From NCBI GenBank assembly GCA_963621245.1, contig CAVFCW010000005.1, positions 62,001 to 126,000 of the forward strand: DNA of 64,000 nucleotides, read 5' to 3'. The notes beneath the pieces were generated by a model, which saw only the letters and a list, made by a program, of their open reading frames with translations, ran no database searches and was not told where the DNA came from. Of this stretch, positions 16,220 to 24,554 are shown one piece after another (the stretch's first letter is position 1; each line of letters begins with the position of its first letter). A program made the translations under genes and the position numbers. The stretch comes from SIG603 sp963621245 (GTDB taxonomy: Bacteria > Bacillota > Clostridia > Oscillospirales > Acutalibacteraceae).

Positions 16220-16996
16220 TCAGCCTCTGAGTTTTGAGAGCATTTCTTTTTTATCTTCGGCTCTCATGAGTGTTTCGCCGATTAACACGGCGTCTGCTTT
16301 AATTTCTCGCAGTGCTCTAATATCTTCGTTTGATTTAACACCGCTCTCCGAGACAAAAAGAACATCAGTCGGAACAAGTGCACGCAGTTTTTTGCTGTTT
16401 TCTGTGTCAACGGTGAAGTTTTTGAGGTTGCGGTTATTGACTCCGATTATCCTTGCGCCGCTTCTCAGCGCAGATTTAATTTCGTCCTCGTTATGAGCTT
16501 CTACAAGTGCCGACATACCCAAATTATCGCAAATTTTAATATACTCTTTGATTTTATCTTCTGGTAAAATCGAGCAAATGAGAAGAACAGCTGCCGCACC
16601 GAAAGTTTTAGCCTCGTATATTTGATATTCGTCTACGGTGAAATCTTTTCTGAGGCACGGAATTGATACGTTCTGTGCAATTTCTTTCAGGTATTCATCC
16701 TTGCCGAGAAATCTGCTCGGCTCTGTAAGAACAGAAATTGCATTTGCTCCCGCCGCTTCATATTCCTTTGCAATCTGCAAATAGGGGAAATTGGGGGCGA
16801 TTAAACCTTTTGACGGTGAAGCCTTTTTGCACTCGCAAATAAATGCTATATCGTCCGTTTTGAGTGCGTTTTCAAAGGAAAAATCACTTTTTGGAAGGCT
16901 TAAAGCTCTTGCTTTTATTTCTTCTGCCGATATAAGTACCTTCGCTTTTTCTACTCTGAATCTTGCGTGCTCGGCAAGCTCGTCAAGAATGTTCAT
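16220..16996 (-). CDS. trpC: Indole-3-glycerol-phosphate synthase
   Basis: 258 residues. The catalytic Lys is in FICECKKASPSKG (about residue 55), with Glu and Lys residues in CLRKDFTVDEYQIYEA and LVEAHNEDE, and the phosphate loops GVNNRNLKNFTVD and VSESGVKSNED. Ring-closing decarboxylation of CdRP. Start overlaps the trpD end by 4 bp. Confidence 0.97.
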   Translation of the reverse strand: MNILDELAEHARFRVEKAKVLISAEEIKARALSLPKSDFSFENALKTDDIAFICECKKASPSKGLIAPNFPYLQIAKEYEAAGANAISVLTEPSRFLGKDEYLKEIAQNVSIPCLRKDFTVDEYQIYEAKTFGAAAVLLICSILPEDKIKEYIKICDNLGMSALVEAHNEDEIKSALRSGARIIGVNNRNLKNFTVDTENSKKLRALVPTDVLFVSESGVKSNEDIRALREIKADAVLIGETLMRAEDKKEMLSKLRG

Positions 16997-18021
16997 GCGT
17001 TTTCCTCCGAGTTGCTGACTTCAATAAGCCTACCGAGTGTTTCGAGTGCCTTTCCGCTGTCAATAAGCTCCTCTGCAAGCTTTATGCCGTCTGCCATGGT
17101 GTCGGCTTTTCCTCCGATGTAAAGTGCGGCGCCCGCATTCATAAGAACAGCGTCACGCTTTGCGCTTTTTTCTCCCATGAGAATTTTTCTTGTTATCTCA
17201 GCGTTTTCAGATGGAGTTCCGCCGACGAGATCCTCTTTTTTGCAACGTGTCAAACCGAAGTCCTCGGGAGCAATGGTGTAAGATTTAAACCAGCCGTCTT
17301 TAATTTCGCAAACCTTGGTGGGCGAGGAGAGTGATATTTCGTCAAGCTTATCCGTTCCGTAGACGACCATTCCTCTCTTTACGCCTAAACTGATTAATAC
17401 TTCGGCAAGAGGAGCAACAAGATATTCGTCATATACGCCCAAAAGCTGGATGCTCGGTTTTCCTGGGTTTGTGAGTGGGCCGAGAATGTTAAATACGGTT
17501 CTGAAACCCAATTCCTTGCGGATTGCTCCGACATATTTCATAGAGCTGTGATACTTCTGTGCGAAGAAAAAACACATTCCTACCTTATTTAAGAGTTCGA
17601 CGCATTTTTCGGGGCTTTGATTTATGTTCACGCCAAGTGCCTCGAGACAGTCGGCAGTGCCGCATTTTGAAGATGCCGCACGGTTTCCGTGCTTTGCTAC
17701 TTTCATTCCGCCCGCAGCCGCAACAAGTGCAGATGTGGTTGAAATATTGAAACTTTGAGCGTTATCGCCGCCCGTGCCGACTATTTCGAAAATGTCCATT
17801 CCTGTGTCAACCTGAACGGCGTGTTCTCTCATAGCGGCGGCGCATCCCGCAATTTCGTCGGTTGTCTCTGCTTTTGCACTTTTTGTGGAGAGTGCAGAGA
17901 GAAAAGCCGCATTTTGAGTGGGCGTTGTCTCTCCGTTCATTATTTCGTTCATTACGGCGTAAGCCTCATCATAACTTAAATCGCCTTTGTTTACTATTTT
18001 TACTATTGCTTCCTTAATCAT
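16993..18021 (-). CDS. trpD: Anthranilate phosphoribosyltransferase
   Basis: 342 residues, stand-alone form. PRPP-binding GTGGDNAQSFNIST (about residue 83) and KHGNRAASSKCGTADCLEALG (about 110) are intact, as is the AQKYHSSMKYVGAIRKELGFRTVFN region. Transfers the phosphoribosyl group from PRPP to anthranilate. Starts 2 bp past the trpG stop. Confidence 0.97.
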   Translation of the reverse strand: MIKEAIVKIVNKGDLSYDEAYAVMNEIMNGETTPTQNAAFLSALSTKSAKAETTDEIAGCAAAMREHAVQVDTGMDIFEIVGTGGDNAQSFNISTTSALVAAAGGMKVAKHGNRAASSKCGTADCLEALGVNINQSPEKCVELLNKVGMCFFFAQKYHSSMKYVGAIRKELGFRTVFNILGPLTNPGKPSIQLLGVYDEYLVAPLAEVLISLGVKRGMVVYGTDKLDEISLSSPTKVCEIKDGWFKSYTIAPEDFGLTRCKKEDLVGGTPSENAEITRKILMGEKSAKRDAVLMNAGAALYIGGKADTMADGIKLAEELIDSGKALETLGRLIEVSNSEENA

Positions 18022-18023
18022 GA

Positions 18024-18593
18024 TTATAACTCCTCAATAAAATTTTTAAGCATTTGTTTTCCGCTCGGCGTCATTATCGATTCGGGGTGAAACTGTACTC
18101 CGAAAATCGGATATTGTGCATGCTGTACCGCCATTATTTCGCCGTCCGTTGTTTTTGCGGTGACTTTTAATTCACTCGGAATCGTGTCTGGGTCGGCGGC
18201 AAGTGAATGGTATCTTGCGACCAAATCTTTGTTAGGACAGTTTTTAAAAAGAGCACAGTCGTTATCAAATATTACCTCCGACTGCTTTCCGTGCATAAGC
18301 CTTTTTGCGTATGTTACCGTTGCGCCGTAAGCCGCACAAATTGCCTGATGACCGAGGCAAACGCCCAATGTGGGAATTTCTTTGCTTATAGTTTTTGCGA
18401 CTTCTATTGTTACGCCCGCGTCCTCCGGTCTGCCCGGACCGGGTGAAAGTATTATTCTTTTTGGACTCAGCTTTTTAATTTCCTCGACTGTCATTTCGTC
18501 GTTTCTTATAACTTTAATGTTGGGGTCAAGCTCGCCGACAAGCTGATAAAGATTGTATGAAAAGCTGTCGTAGTTATCTATAAGTAAAATCAT
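18024..18593 (-). CDS. trpG: Anthranilate synthase glutamine amidotransferase subunit
   Basis: 189 residues, class I amidotransferase. The nucleophile Cys is in LGVCLGHQAI (about residue 79) and the His/Glu pair in GVQFHPESIMT (about 168). Supplies ammonia to TrpE. As the only trpG-type gene seen here it may also serve aminodeoxychorismate synthase (pabA), which cannot be decided from this window. The start overlaps the trpE stop by 4 bp. Confidence 0.95.
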   Translation of the reverse strand: MILLIDNYDSFSYNLYQLVGELDPNIKVIRNDEMTVEEIKKLSPKRIILSPGPGRPEDAGVTIEVAKTISKEIPTLGVCLGHQAICAAYGATVTYAKRLMHGKQSEVIFDNDCALFKNCPNKDLVARYHSLAADPDTIPSELKVTAKTTDGEIMAVQHAQYPIFGVQFHPESIMTPSGKQMLKNFIEEL

Positions 18594-20056
18594 AAATCTT
18601 CCTCCGAAGCAATTTCCAGTGCTTTAAGCGACGACATTGCTTTGTTGATGCATTCACGGTATTCCTTTTCGGGATCTGAATCGGCTACAATTCCCGCTCC
18701 GCTTCTGACGAATACTTTGCCGTTTTTCTTGTACGCAATTCTGATTGCGATGCACGTGTCCATATTTCCCGTGAAATCTATGTAGCCTATTGCACCGCCG
18801 TAAATTCCGCGTTTGTTGTTTTCAAGCTCTCCGATAAGTCTGCAAGCCATAATTTTGGGAGCACCCGAAAGAGTTCCTGCGGGGAGAACCGCTTCAATAG
18901 CATCGAATGCGTCTTTGTTATCAGCTATCTCACCGCGAACCGTTGAGCCGATGTGCATGACATGAGAGAATCTCTCGATAGAATGCAGCTTCTCGACTTC
19001 CACCGTTCCGAATTTGCTTATCTTTCCCAAATCGTTTCTGCCGAGATCGACAAGCATGTTGTGTTCGGCAAGCTCTTTTTCGTCCTCGAGCAAACCTTTT
19101 TCGAGAGCTTTGTCCTCCTCGGGCGTTTTGCCTCGGGGTCTTGTGCCCGCAAGGGGGAAGGTGTGAAGAACTCCGTTTTCAAGTTTGACAAGCGTTTCGG
19201 GTGACGCACCCACCACTTCAACATCCGTTCCGGAAAAATAGAACATGTACGGCGAAGGATTTATCGTTCTAAGCACACGGTACGTGTTAAGTAAGCTTCC
19301 CTCAAAAGGTGCCGAAAGGCGGTTTGAAAGAACTATCTGGAAAATGTCGCCTTCTTTTATGTGAACCTTTGCTTTTTCGACCATTGCGCAAAATTCATCT
19401 TTATTAAATAGCGGTGTAATTTCTCCCGTAAGCTTTCCTGAAGGCTCTTCCTTTTTCTTTCCGTTTCTTAAAAGCGAAGCAAGTTGATTTAATTCCATAA
19501 CCGCTTTGTTGTAATTTACATCGACGTCATCAAGCGGCATATTGACTATTAAAATTATTTTCTGCTTGAGGTTGTCAAAAGCGATTACCTTATCGAAAAG
19601 CATCAAGTCAACATCTTTGAAATTTTCGGTGTCCTCCGTTTTTACCTTTGCCGTAGGTTCGCTGTAAGTGAGGTAGTCGTATGAGAAATATCCGACAAGT
19701 CCACCCGTGAAAGAGGGGAGATAATCAAATTTGGGACTTTTGTAGTCCGATAAAATCTGTCTTAGATAATCTGACGGATTTTTTACGGTTAATTTTAGAT
19801 TGCCTACACTCAAATTGCCGTCCGTACAGGTTATCAAGAGTTTGGGGTCAAATCCCAAAAATGTGTAGCGGCCCCATGTTTCGTTTGCCTGAGCAGATTC
19901 GAGCATATAAACGTGAGTTGAGACGTTTTTCAGTATTCTGAGTGTCTCAATCGGTGTGGTGAAATCCGAGAGAATTTCCGTGCTGAGCGGAAGAACTTTG
20001 TATTTGTTTTGTGAAGCAATTTCACGAACCTTTTCGGGAGTGGGAGAGATTTTCAT
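18590..20056 (-). CDS. trpE: Anthranilate synthase component I
   Basis: 488 residues. The N-terminal feedback domain retains YMLESAQ (about residue 52), the motif with the Ser that binds inhibitory tryptophan, so feedback inhibition is expected. The chorismate-binding C-domain has FQIVLSNRLSAPFEG, YMFYFSGTDVEVVGASPETLVKL, HTFPLAGTRPRG and GTLSGAPKIMA. Converts chorismate and ammonia to anthranilate. First gene of trpEGDCFBA; GGAGG lies 6-7 nt upstream of ATG 20056 and the whole operon reads from the T-box leader. Confidence 0.97.
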   Translation of the reverse strand: MKISPTPEKVREIASQNKYKVLPLSTEILSDFTTPIETLRILKNVSTHVYMLESAQANETWGRYTFLGFDPKLLITCTDGNLSVGNLKLTVKNPSDYLRQILSDYKSPKFDYLPSFTGGLVGYFSYDYLTYSEPTAKVKTEDTENFKDVDLMLFDKVIAFDNLKQKIILIVNMPLDDVDVNYNKAVMELNQLASLLRNGKKKEEPSGKLTGEITPLFNKDEFCAMVEKAKVHIKEGDIFQIVLSNRLSAPFEGSLLNTYRVLRTINPSPYMFYFSGTDVEVVGASPETLVKLENGVLHTFPLAGTRPRGKTPEEDKALEKGLLEDEKELAEHNMLVDLGRNDLGKISKFGTVEVEKLHSIERFSHVMHIGSTVRGEIADNKDAFDAIEAVLPAGTLSGAPKIMACRLIGELENNKRGIYGGAIGYIDFTGNMDTCIAIRIAYKKNGKVFVRSGAGIVADSDPEKEYRECINKAMSSLKALEIASEEDL

Positions 20057-20080
20057 GTGTTTTCCTCCAAATAAAAAACC

Positions 20081-20101
20081 TTTGACATTTCTGCCAAAGG
20101 T
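20081..20101 (-). terminator. Second terminator between the T-box and trpE
   Basis: Minus-strand hairpin with arms ACCTTTG and CAAAGGT, directly followed by TTTTTTAT and then the trpE ribosome site. It is separate from the T-box terminator at 20110-20139. Its loop/5' arm contains GGCAGAAAT, which can pair over 9 positions with ATTTCTGTC in the 3' arm of the T-box terminator. Confidence 0.7.
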
Positions 20102-20103
20102 AC

Positions 20104-20390
20104 AAAAAAGTCCTTGACAGAAATTAAACTGTCAAGGACGAATTTACTAATCCGCGGTGCCACCTTGAATTCACGAGAATCGTGCGCTTTACAGGATACT
20201 GACATATCCCCGACATTGTTACGCCTGTCGTTTGCGTTGCAGAATACTTTGCGATTTCTTAAATAAAAAACGCATTTGACTGCACCCTCAGCGGCCCATT
20301 TGACAACCTGTTTCTTGCCTGACTCTCAGCTTCTCAGACTCTCTGTGAAGGCATAACTGCCGTTATCTCCGCTTCATCGGTTTATTATTT
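20104..20390 (-). ncRNA. T-box riboswitch, tryptophan (UGG specifier)
   Basis: The conserved T-box core AGGTGGCACCGCGG lies at 20152-20165 (complement). The transcription terminator is GTCCTTGACAG / CTGTCAAGGAC (20110-20139) with a T tract from 20104-20109. The competing antiterminator pairs TCAAGG before the T-box with CCTTGA of the terminator 5' arm. In Stem I the lower helix AGCGG/CCGCT, the S-turn-like AGATA and AAA-TGG-G place the specifier codon UGG at 20296-20298, so uncharged tRNA-Trp induces trpEGDCFBA. Confidence 0.95.
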
Positions 20391-20400
20391 CGATAGTGTG

Positions 20401-20429
20401 AGTATAGCACGGATAAACTTGTCTGTCAA
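20401..20429 (-). promoter_or_regulatory. trp operon promoter
   Basis: Minus-strand -35 TTGACA (20424-20429), 17-bp spacer, -10 TATACT (20401-20406). Start about 20394, giving a leader of about 338 nt that contains the T-box. Confidence 0.92.
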
Positions 20430-20523
20430 CACGAAAATTGAAATTTTAAGACTAAAATATTTCAGATTGTGCGAATTTTAAAAGATTAAATAGGCATAAA
20501 ATGAAATATCGAACTCTTTAAAA

Positions 20524-20554
20524 CAGCAAAATCCCCGTTCTTGCGAGAACGGGG
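20524..20554 (-). terminator. Terminator of the RidA-permease-MalY-redoxin operon
   Basis: 9-bp stem CCCCGTTCT (20533-20541) / AGAACGGGG (20546-20554), followed on the minus strand by ATTTTGCTGTTTT. 14 bp past the redoxin stop. Confidence 0.8.
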
Positions 20555-20568
20555 AAAGATGCACATGA

Positions 20569-21120
20569 TTATTTGATTAATTCGCTTAGCTTTTCGGCAC
20601 TCGGAACATCGGCGGCATTTTTGCCGTAATGGACGAATTTGAGATTAAGCTCTTTATCGATAATGAAGCAAGCAGGAAGCTGAAGCTCGTTGCCCTCGTA
20701 CTTGCCGTGCTTAAATCCCTTTGCCGTCGCTTTTGCGATTTTTGCCACCGTGCTCGGTGAAGCGAGTTTCAACGCAGATGAGGCGGGGGAGATTTCAAAT
20801 TGCTTGTAAAGAGTTTGATTTTCGTCACAGATAATTTCAAACGGCAGAGTATTTTTATCGATGTCGGCGGCTATAACTTTTGGGGACGATTGAAGTATAA
20901 CCAGAACCTGACCGCCAGCCGATTTGATTTTATCGTAATTTTCCGCAAGCACATGAATATCGTACTGACAGAGCGTACAGCCGTAGTATCTTAAAAATAA
21001 GAGTACCGTTTTGTCTGCCAATTTAGCCTTGTCAGAAAGCAATTCATCACTTGAAAAAGCTGTACAGAATTTAAAATTGGGAATTTTCTCTCCGACCTTT
21101 AAGCGTTTTGGGTTAATCAT
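20569..21120 (-). CDS. Peroxiredoxin-like (AhpC/TSA, redoxin) protein
   Basis: 183 residues from ATG 21120, whose ATGA overlaps the malY stop; a GTG at 21126 is possible. Thioredoxin-fold features: VGEKIPNFKF at the N-terminus, then VLLFLRYYGCTLCQYDIHVL with a CxxC pair (about residue 48) and ACFIIDKELNLKFVHYG late in the fold. Family members of this PRXL2-like type reduce peroxides or disulfides. Being last in the RidA/MalY operon suggests protection against sulfide or thiol stress; that is inference. The usual peroxidatic PxxxTxxC is absent. Confidence 0.75.
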   Translation of the reverse strand: MINPKRLKVGEKIPNFKFCTAFSSDELLSDKAKLADKTVLLFLRYYGCTLCQYDIHVLAENYDKIKSAGGQVLVILQSSPKVIAADIDKNTLPFEIICDENQTLYKQFEISPASSALKLASPSTVAKIAKATAKGFKHGKYEGNELQLPACFIIDKELNLKFVHYGKNAADVPSAEKLSELIK

Positions 21121-22337
21121 ACCCACTCGCCGTTAAAAACGTACTTGTCGAGTCTGTCGAAAGCCTCTTTTACTCTTGAAAGCGGAAGAGCAAGGTTCAT
21201 TCTGATTGCGCACGGGCCGTGGAACATTCTACCGTCCTGCCATGCTACACCGACATTCCAGCCGGCTTTCTCGAGTTCGACTATTGTCTTGCCGTGCTTT
21301 TCGCACCACTTTGTGCAATCGAGGAAGAGCATGTAAGTTCCTTCGGGCTTGCCAACTTCAACACCGTCAAAGTGCTCTTTAATGTAGTCGCAAGCGTAGT
21401 TTACGTTGCCTGTGATTGTCTCACGAAGCTCGTCAACCCACTCGTATCCCTCGGGCTTGTAAGCACCGATGAGTGCGTGCATTGAGAGGACGTTCATATC
21501 GTTGTAATGCGGCTTTGTGCTCTTTGCGGTAACACGGTCACGCATGGTCTTGTTGTAGATGATGTGATAGCTGCCTACCAAACCGGCGAGGTTGAAGGTC
21601 TTTGAAGGAGCGTAAACAGCGACTGTTCTGTTTCTTGCATCCTCACTTACGGACTGTGTGGGGATGTGCTTGTGGCCATCAAGAATGATATCTGACCAGA
21701 TTTCATCGGAGATAACAACGCAGTCGTTGTTCTTATAGACTTCCATTGCCTTTTCGAGCTCTTCACGCTCCCAAACTCTTCCGCAAGGATTGTGAGGTGA
21801 ACAGAAGATAGCTACATGGATGTTGTTAGCCTTGATTTTAGCGTCCATATCCTCGTAGTCCATTCTCCAAACACCGTTTTCATCCTTTTTGAGCGGGCTG
21901 TGAATGATCTTGTAACCGTTGTTCTCAACGCACATTGTAAATCCGATATATGTTGGGCTGTGAAGAAGAACACAATCACCCGGTGCGGCATAGCAGGTAA
22001 GAGCGGAAATTACTCCGCCGAGAACGCCGTTCTCATAGCCGATGCACTCTTTTGTGAGGCCCTTGACATCGTTTCTTGTCTCGTGCCACTTGATGATTGA
22101 ATCGAAATATTCATCTGTAGGTGAGAAATAGCCGTAAGCGGGATGCTTTGCACGCTCGATGATTGCTTCGGGAATTGTGGGTACGGTGGGGAAGTTCATA
22201 TCTGCAACCCACATTGGGATAGCGTCAAAACCATTCTTCGGCTTGTCGGGGGTGAATCCGGGCATTGATCCCAGTCCGTCGATAGCTGTTGCGTCCTTGC
22301 CGTGACGATCCATAATGGAAGTGAAATCGTATTTCAT
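21117..22337 (-). CDS. MalY/PatB-type PLP-dependent C-S lyase (aminotransferase fold I)
   Basis: 406 residues. The PLP lysine is in YAPSKTFNLAGL (about residue 239), with AIFCSPHNPCGRVWEREEL and VVISDEIWSDIIL supplying the usual Asn and Asp/Tyr ligands. Length and motifs fit the MalY/PatB group, which beta-eliminates cysteine or cystathionine to pyruvate, ammonia and a thiol and can also transaminate. In the operon it follows a permease and RidA, so it probably degrades an imported sulfur amino acid. A strong hairpin at 22409-22439 separates it from the permease gene. Confidence 0.88.
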   Translation of the reverse strand: MKYDFTSIMDRHGKDATAIDGLGSMPGFTPDKPKNGFDAIPMWVADMNFPTVPTIPEAIIERAKHPAYGYFSPTDEYFDSIIKWHETRNDVKGLTKECIGYENGVLGGVISALTCYAAPGDCVLLHSPTYIGFTMCVENNGYKIIHSPLKKDENGVWRMDYEDMDAKIKANNIHVAIFCSPHNPCGRVWEREELEKAMEVYKNNDCVVISDEIWSDIILDGHKHIPTQSVSEDARNRTVAVYAPSKTFNLAGLVGSYHIIYNKTMRDRVTAKSTKPHYNDMNVLSMHALIGAYKPEGYEWVDELRETITGNVNYACDYIKEHFDGVEVGKPEGTYMLFLDCTKWCEKHGKTIVELEKAGWNVGVAWQDGRMFHGPCAIRMNLALPLSRVKEAFDRLDKYVFNGEWV

Positions 22338-22408
22338 AATAATACTCCGTTTCTCGGCGTTAGCCGTTGATATAATAGATTTGTAGAGAGTAATAATTTT
22401 TTATTGAG

Positions 22409-22439
22409 GTTTACTCCGAGAAAAAGTCTCGGAGTAAAC
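22409..22439 (-). other. Long perfect hairpin between permease and MalY genes
   Basis: 13-bp stem GTTTACTCCGAGA / TCTCGGAGTAAAC with a 5-nt loop. No T tract follows on the minus strand, so it is more likely an mRNA processing or stabilising element than a terminator. Confidence 0.6.
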
Positions 22440-22460
22440 TAAGAAAGAAATGAGGAAAGG

Positions 22461-23846
22461 TTATTCCTCGTCGTTAGCTGTATCGGCGATTGCCTGAGCG
22501 ACAATCTCGCTCTTCTTTGCCTTGAGGTCGTCTGCCTTAACTGCGCCCTGCTTAAGTCTGAGAATGCTGAGAAGGCACATAACAACAACGATTATAACAG
22601 CGACAATTGCGTCCTTCTGTGTGAGATCCTTGAAGAGGTTGAATGCGACAACGCCTGCACAGAATGCACCGAGAACACAGCAGACATCATAGAACCAAAG
22701 CGGCATTTTGACCGAACGCTTTGCCCACTGATCGGGGTATTTTCTTGGAAGAGTGAGACAAGCAAGGTTCATGTAGATATTGATGAGCATAGTGGGAATC
22801 ATAACCTGAGAAACGATAGCGTCAAGGCTGATACCTGTTACAATCGGGAATATGCTGATTATGTAGAAAAGGAGATAAATAGCATAGGGATAACCAGATT
22901 TATCTGTCTTCTTGAAAACTTTCGGAAGCCAACCGTCGTTAGCAACCTGGAGCAGAGGATAACGGAACATTCCGAGACCGCCTAAAAGCGAGCTTGCGAT
23001 TGCGCCGATACCGCCGCCTACAACGAAGAAGAGATAAAGTGCCTTGGGGAAGATAGCCTCAGCAGTAACGCTTATGTTCTGTCCTGCAGCCTGATCGTAC
23101 GGGAGAACTCCACCGGCAACAATACCCATGGCGCCGTAGATAACTGCGAGGAAGACTGTGATGAGAATAATTCCGACAGGAATTGTCTTCTTGGGGTTCT
23201 TGGTAACGGCTGCCATTGAGACAGGAGCCATTGTTGTTCCCTGGCAAGCCCAACCCATAACAGCAAGGGCAGAGACAAAGCCGGCAAAACCGCCGTGGAA
23301 GTAACCGCCGTCACTGCTTGAGAATGTAGCGGCATAATCAACCTTCGGAAGACCGAATGCTACGAAAAGTGCAAGAGCAGCAACAAGAACTATTGTGACG
23401 ATGTTCTCAAGAATTGTAATGAATCTTGAACCCTTGATTGTGGTTAAGAAGAACAGGGTCATTGCTATAAATGCTACTAAGCTCTGATAGTTCTGAAGAG
23501 CGGGAATTGCGATTGCGAGATACTGCGCGATTGCAACAGCGTAGCTCGACATTGCGAAGCCGTTTACGAGGGTCATCATTGCGCTGACACCACTCATGAA
23601 CGGGCTAAAGAGCATGGTTTTCATGCTGTAGTCGCCGCCCTTCATGACGAACATGCTGGGCATTGCCAAATTGTACCAATATGCAAGCAGCATAAAGAAA
23701 CAGCCGATTGCAACAACAAGTGAGATTGAACGTCCTGTGTAAGCGATACCGTAGCCCAAAAGGACAAATATACCGGTTCCGATGGCACCACCGAGTCCGA
23801 GACCGATGATATTCCATAAGCCTAATTTCTTACCGTTTTCTTCCAT
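22461..23846 (-). CDS. APC-family amino acid permease
   Basis: 461 residues, about 12 helices. The opening GLWNIIGLGLGGAIGTGIFVLLG is the conserved APC helix 1 motif with its unwound Gly-rich centre. KNPKKTIPVGI and the FRYPLLQVANDGWLPKVF loop are typical of amino acid/polyamine transporters. The tail is charged and cytoplasmic (KSEIVAQAIADTANDEE). Between ridA (67 bp upstream) and malY (123 bp downstream). Probably imports the amino acid acted on by MalY. Substrate not predictable from sequence alone. Confidence 0.88.
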   Translation of the reverse strand: MEENGKKLGLWNIIGLGLGGAIGTGIFVLLGYGIAYTGRSISLVVAIGCFFMLLAYWYNLAMPSMFVMKGGDYSMKTMLFSPFMSGVSAMMTLVNGFAMSSYAVAIAQYLAIAIPALQNYQSLVAFIAMTLFFLTTIKGSRFITILENIVTIVLVAALALFVAFGLPKVDYAATFSSSDGGYFHGGFAGFVSALAVMGWACQGTTMAPVSMAAVTKNPKKTIPVGIILITVFLAVIYGAMGIVAGGVLPYDQAAGQNISVTAEAIFPKALYLFFVVGGGIGAIASSLLGGLGMFRYPLLQVANDGWLPKVFKKTDKSGYPYAIYLLFYIISIFPIVTGISLDAIVSQVMIPTMLINIYMNLACLTLPRKYPDQWAKRSVKMPLWFYDVCCVLGAFCAGVVAFNLFKDLTQKDAIVAVIIVVVMCLLSILRLKQGAVKADDLKAKKSEIVAQAIADTANDEE

Positions 23847-23912
23847 AATAACTGATACCTCATTAAATAAACATTCCTAAATGTTTTGATAAACTCCGCC
23901 CAAATTTGCGGA

Positions 23913-24293
23913 TTATTTTACTGCGACAGCCTCAATTTCAACCTTTGCACCCTTTGGAAGAGCGACAACCTGAAATGCGCTTCTTGCCGGACAAACACCT
24001 GTGAAATATGTGGAGTAAACCTCGTTCATTGCACCGAAATCTGCGATGTCCTCGAGTAAAACGGTAGTTTTTACCACGTTATCGAGTGTGAGTCCTGCCT
24101 CAGCCAAGATGGCTTTGATGTTCTCGAGCGACTGCTTTGTCTGGCTCTTGATGTCATCGCCGGCGAAAGCACCTGTTTTCGGATCGATCGGAAGCTGGCC
24201 CGATACATAAATTGCTCCGCCGCCCTCAATGCCTTGTGAGTACGGCCCGATTGCTGCCGGAGCGTTGCTTGTGGAAATTTGTTGTTTGCTCAT
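23913..24293 (-). CDS. ridA: RidA (YjgF/UK114) enamine/imine deaminase
   Basis: 126 residues, full length. Motifs ISTSNAPAAIGPYSQGIEGGG at the N-terminus, VSGQLPIDPKTG, and the catalytic Arg in CPARSAFQVVALPKGAKVEIEAVAV at the C-terminus. Hydrolyses reactive 2-aminoacrylate and related enamines released by PLP enzymes. This makes sense beside a MalY-type beta-lyase. First gene of the minus-strand operon; its promoter is overlapped by repeats likely bound by the divergent regulator. Confidence 0.95.
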   Translation of the reverse strand: MSKQQISTSNAPAAIGPYSQGIEGGGAIYVSGQLPIDPKTGAFAGDDIKSQTKQSLENIKAILAEAGLTLDNVVKTTVLLEDIADFGAMNEVYSTYFTGVCPARSAFQVVALPKGAKVEIEAVAVK

Positions 24294-24351
24294 TTTTGTT
24301 TCCTCCCTAAAGTTTAAATAAAAGTTTAATAAACTTTAATAAATTTTATAA

Positions 24352-24389
24352 ACAAATGATAAACAAATGATAATAAAACTATCATTTGT
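24352..24389. promoter_or_regulatory. Operator-like repeats over the ridA start site
   Basis: ACAAATGATA occurs at 24352-24361 and 24363-24372, and its exact inverse TATCATTTGT at 24380-24389. The three 10-bp units span about +1 to +38 of the ridA transcript, a position for repression, between ridA and a divergent HTH regulator. Confidence 0.7.
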
Positions 24390-24395
24390 GGCTAT

Positions 24396-24423
24396 AGTAT
24401 AGCACAATTTTTCAGTTTGTAAA
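24396..24423 (-). promoter_or_regulatory. ridA operon promoter
   Basis: Minus-strand -35 TTTACA (24418-24423), 16-bp spacer, -10 TATACT (24396-24401); start about 24389, inside the repeat cluster. Confidence 0.7.
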
Positions 24424-24491
24424 GGGGTTCGTTAAAATATTTTATCACTATAACATAAAAATTATCACAGCTTGTTTGTTTAAGTTGACTG

Positions 24492-24520
24492 TTGAAATAA
24501 TATGCAATATGTGATAAAAT
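24492..24520 (+). promoter_or_regulatory. Promoter of the YheO-type regulator
   Basis: -35 TTGAAA (24492-24497), 17-bp spacer, -10 TAAAAT (24515-24520). Confidence 0.75.
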
Positions 24521-24554
24521 TAATTGATAAAGAAACGAAAGAGGGTAACTCTCA

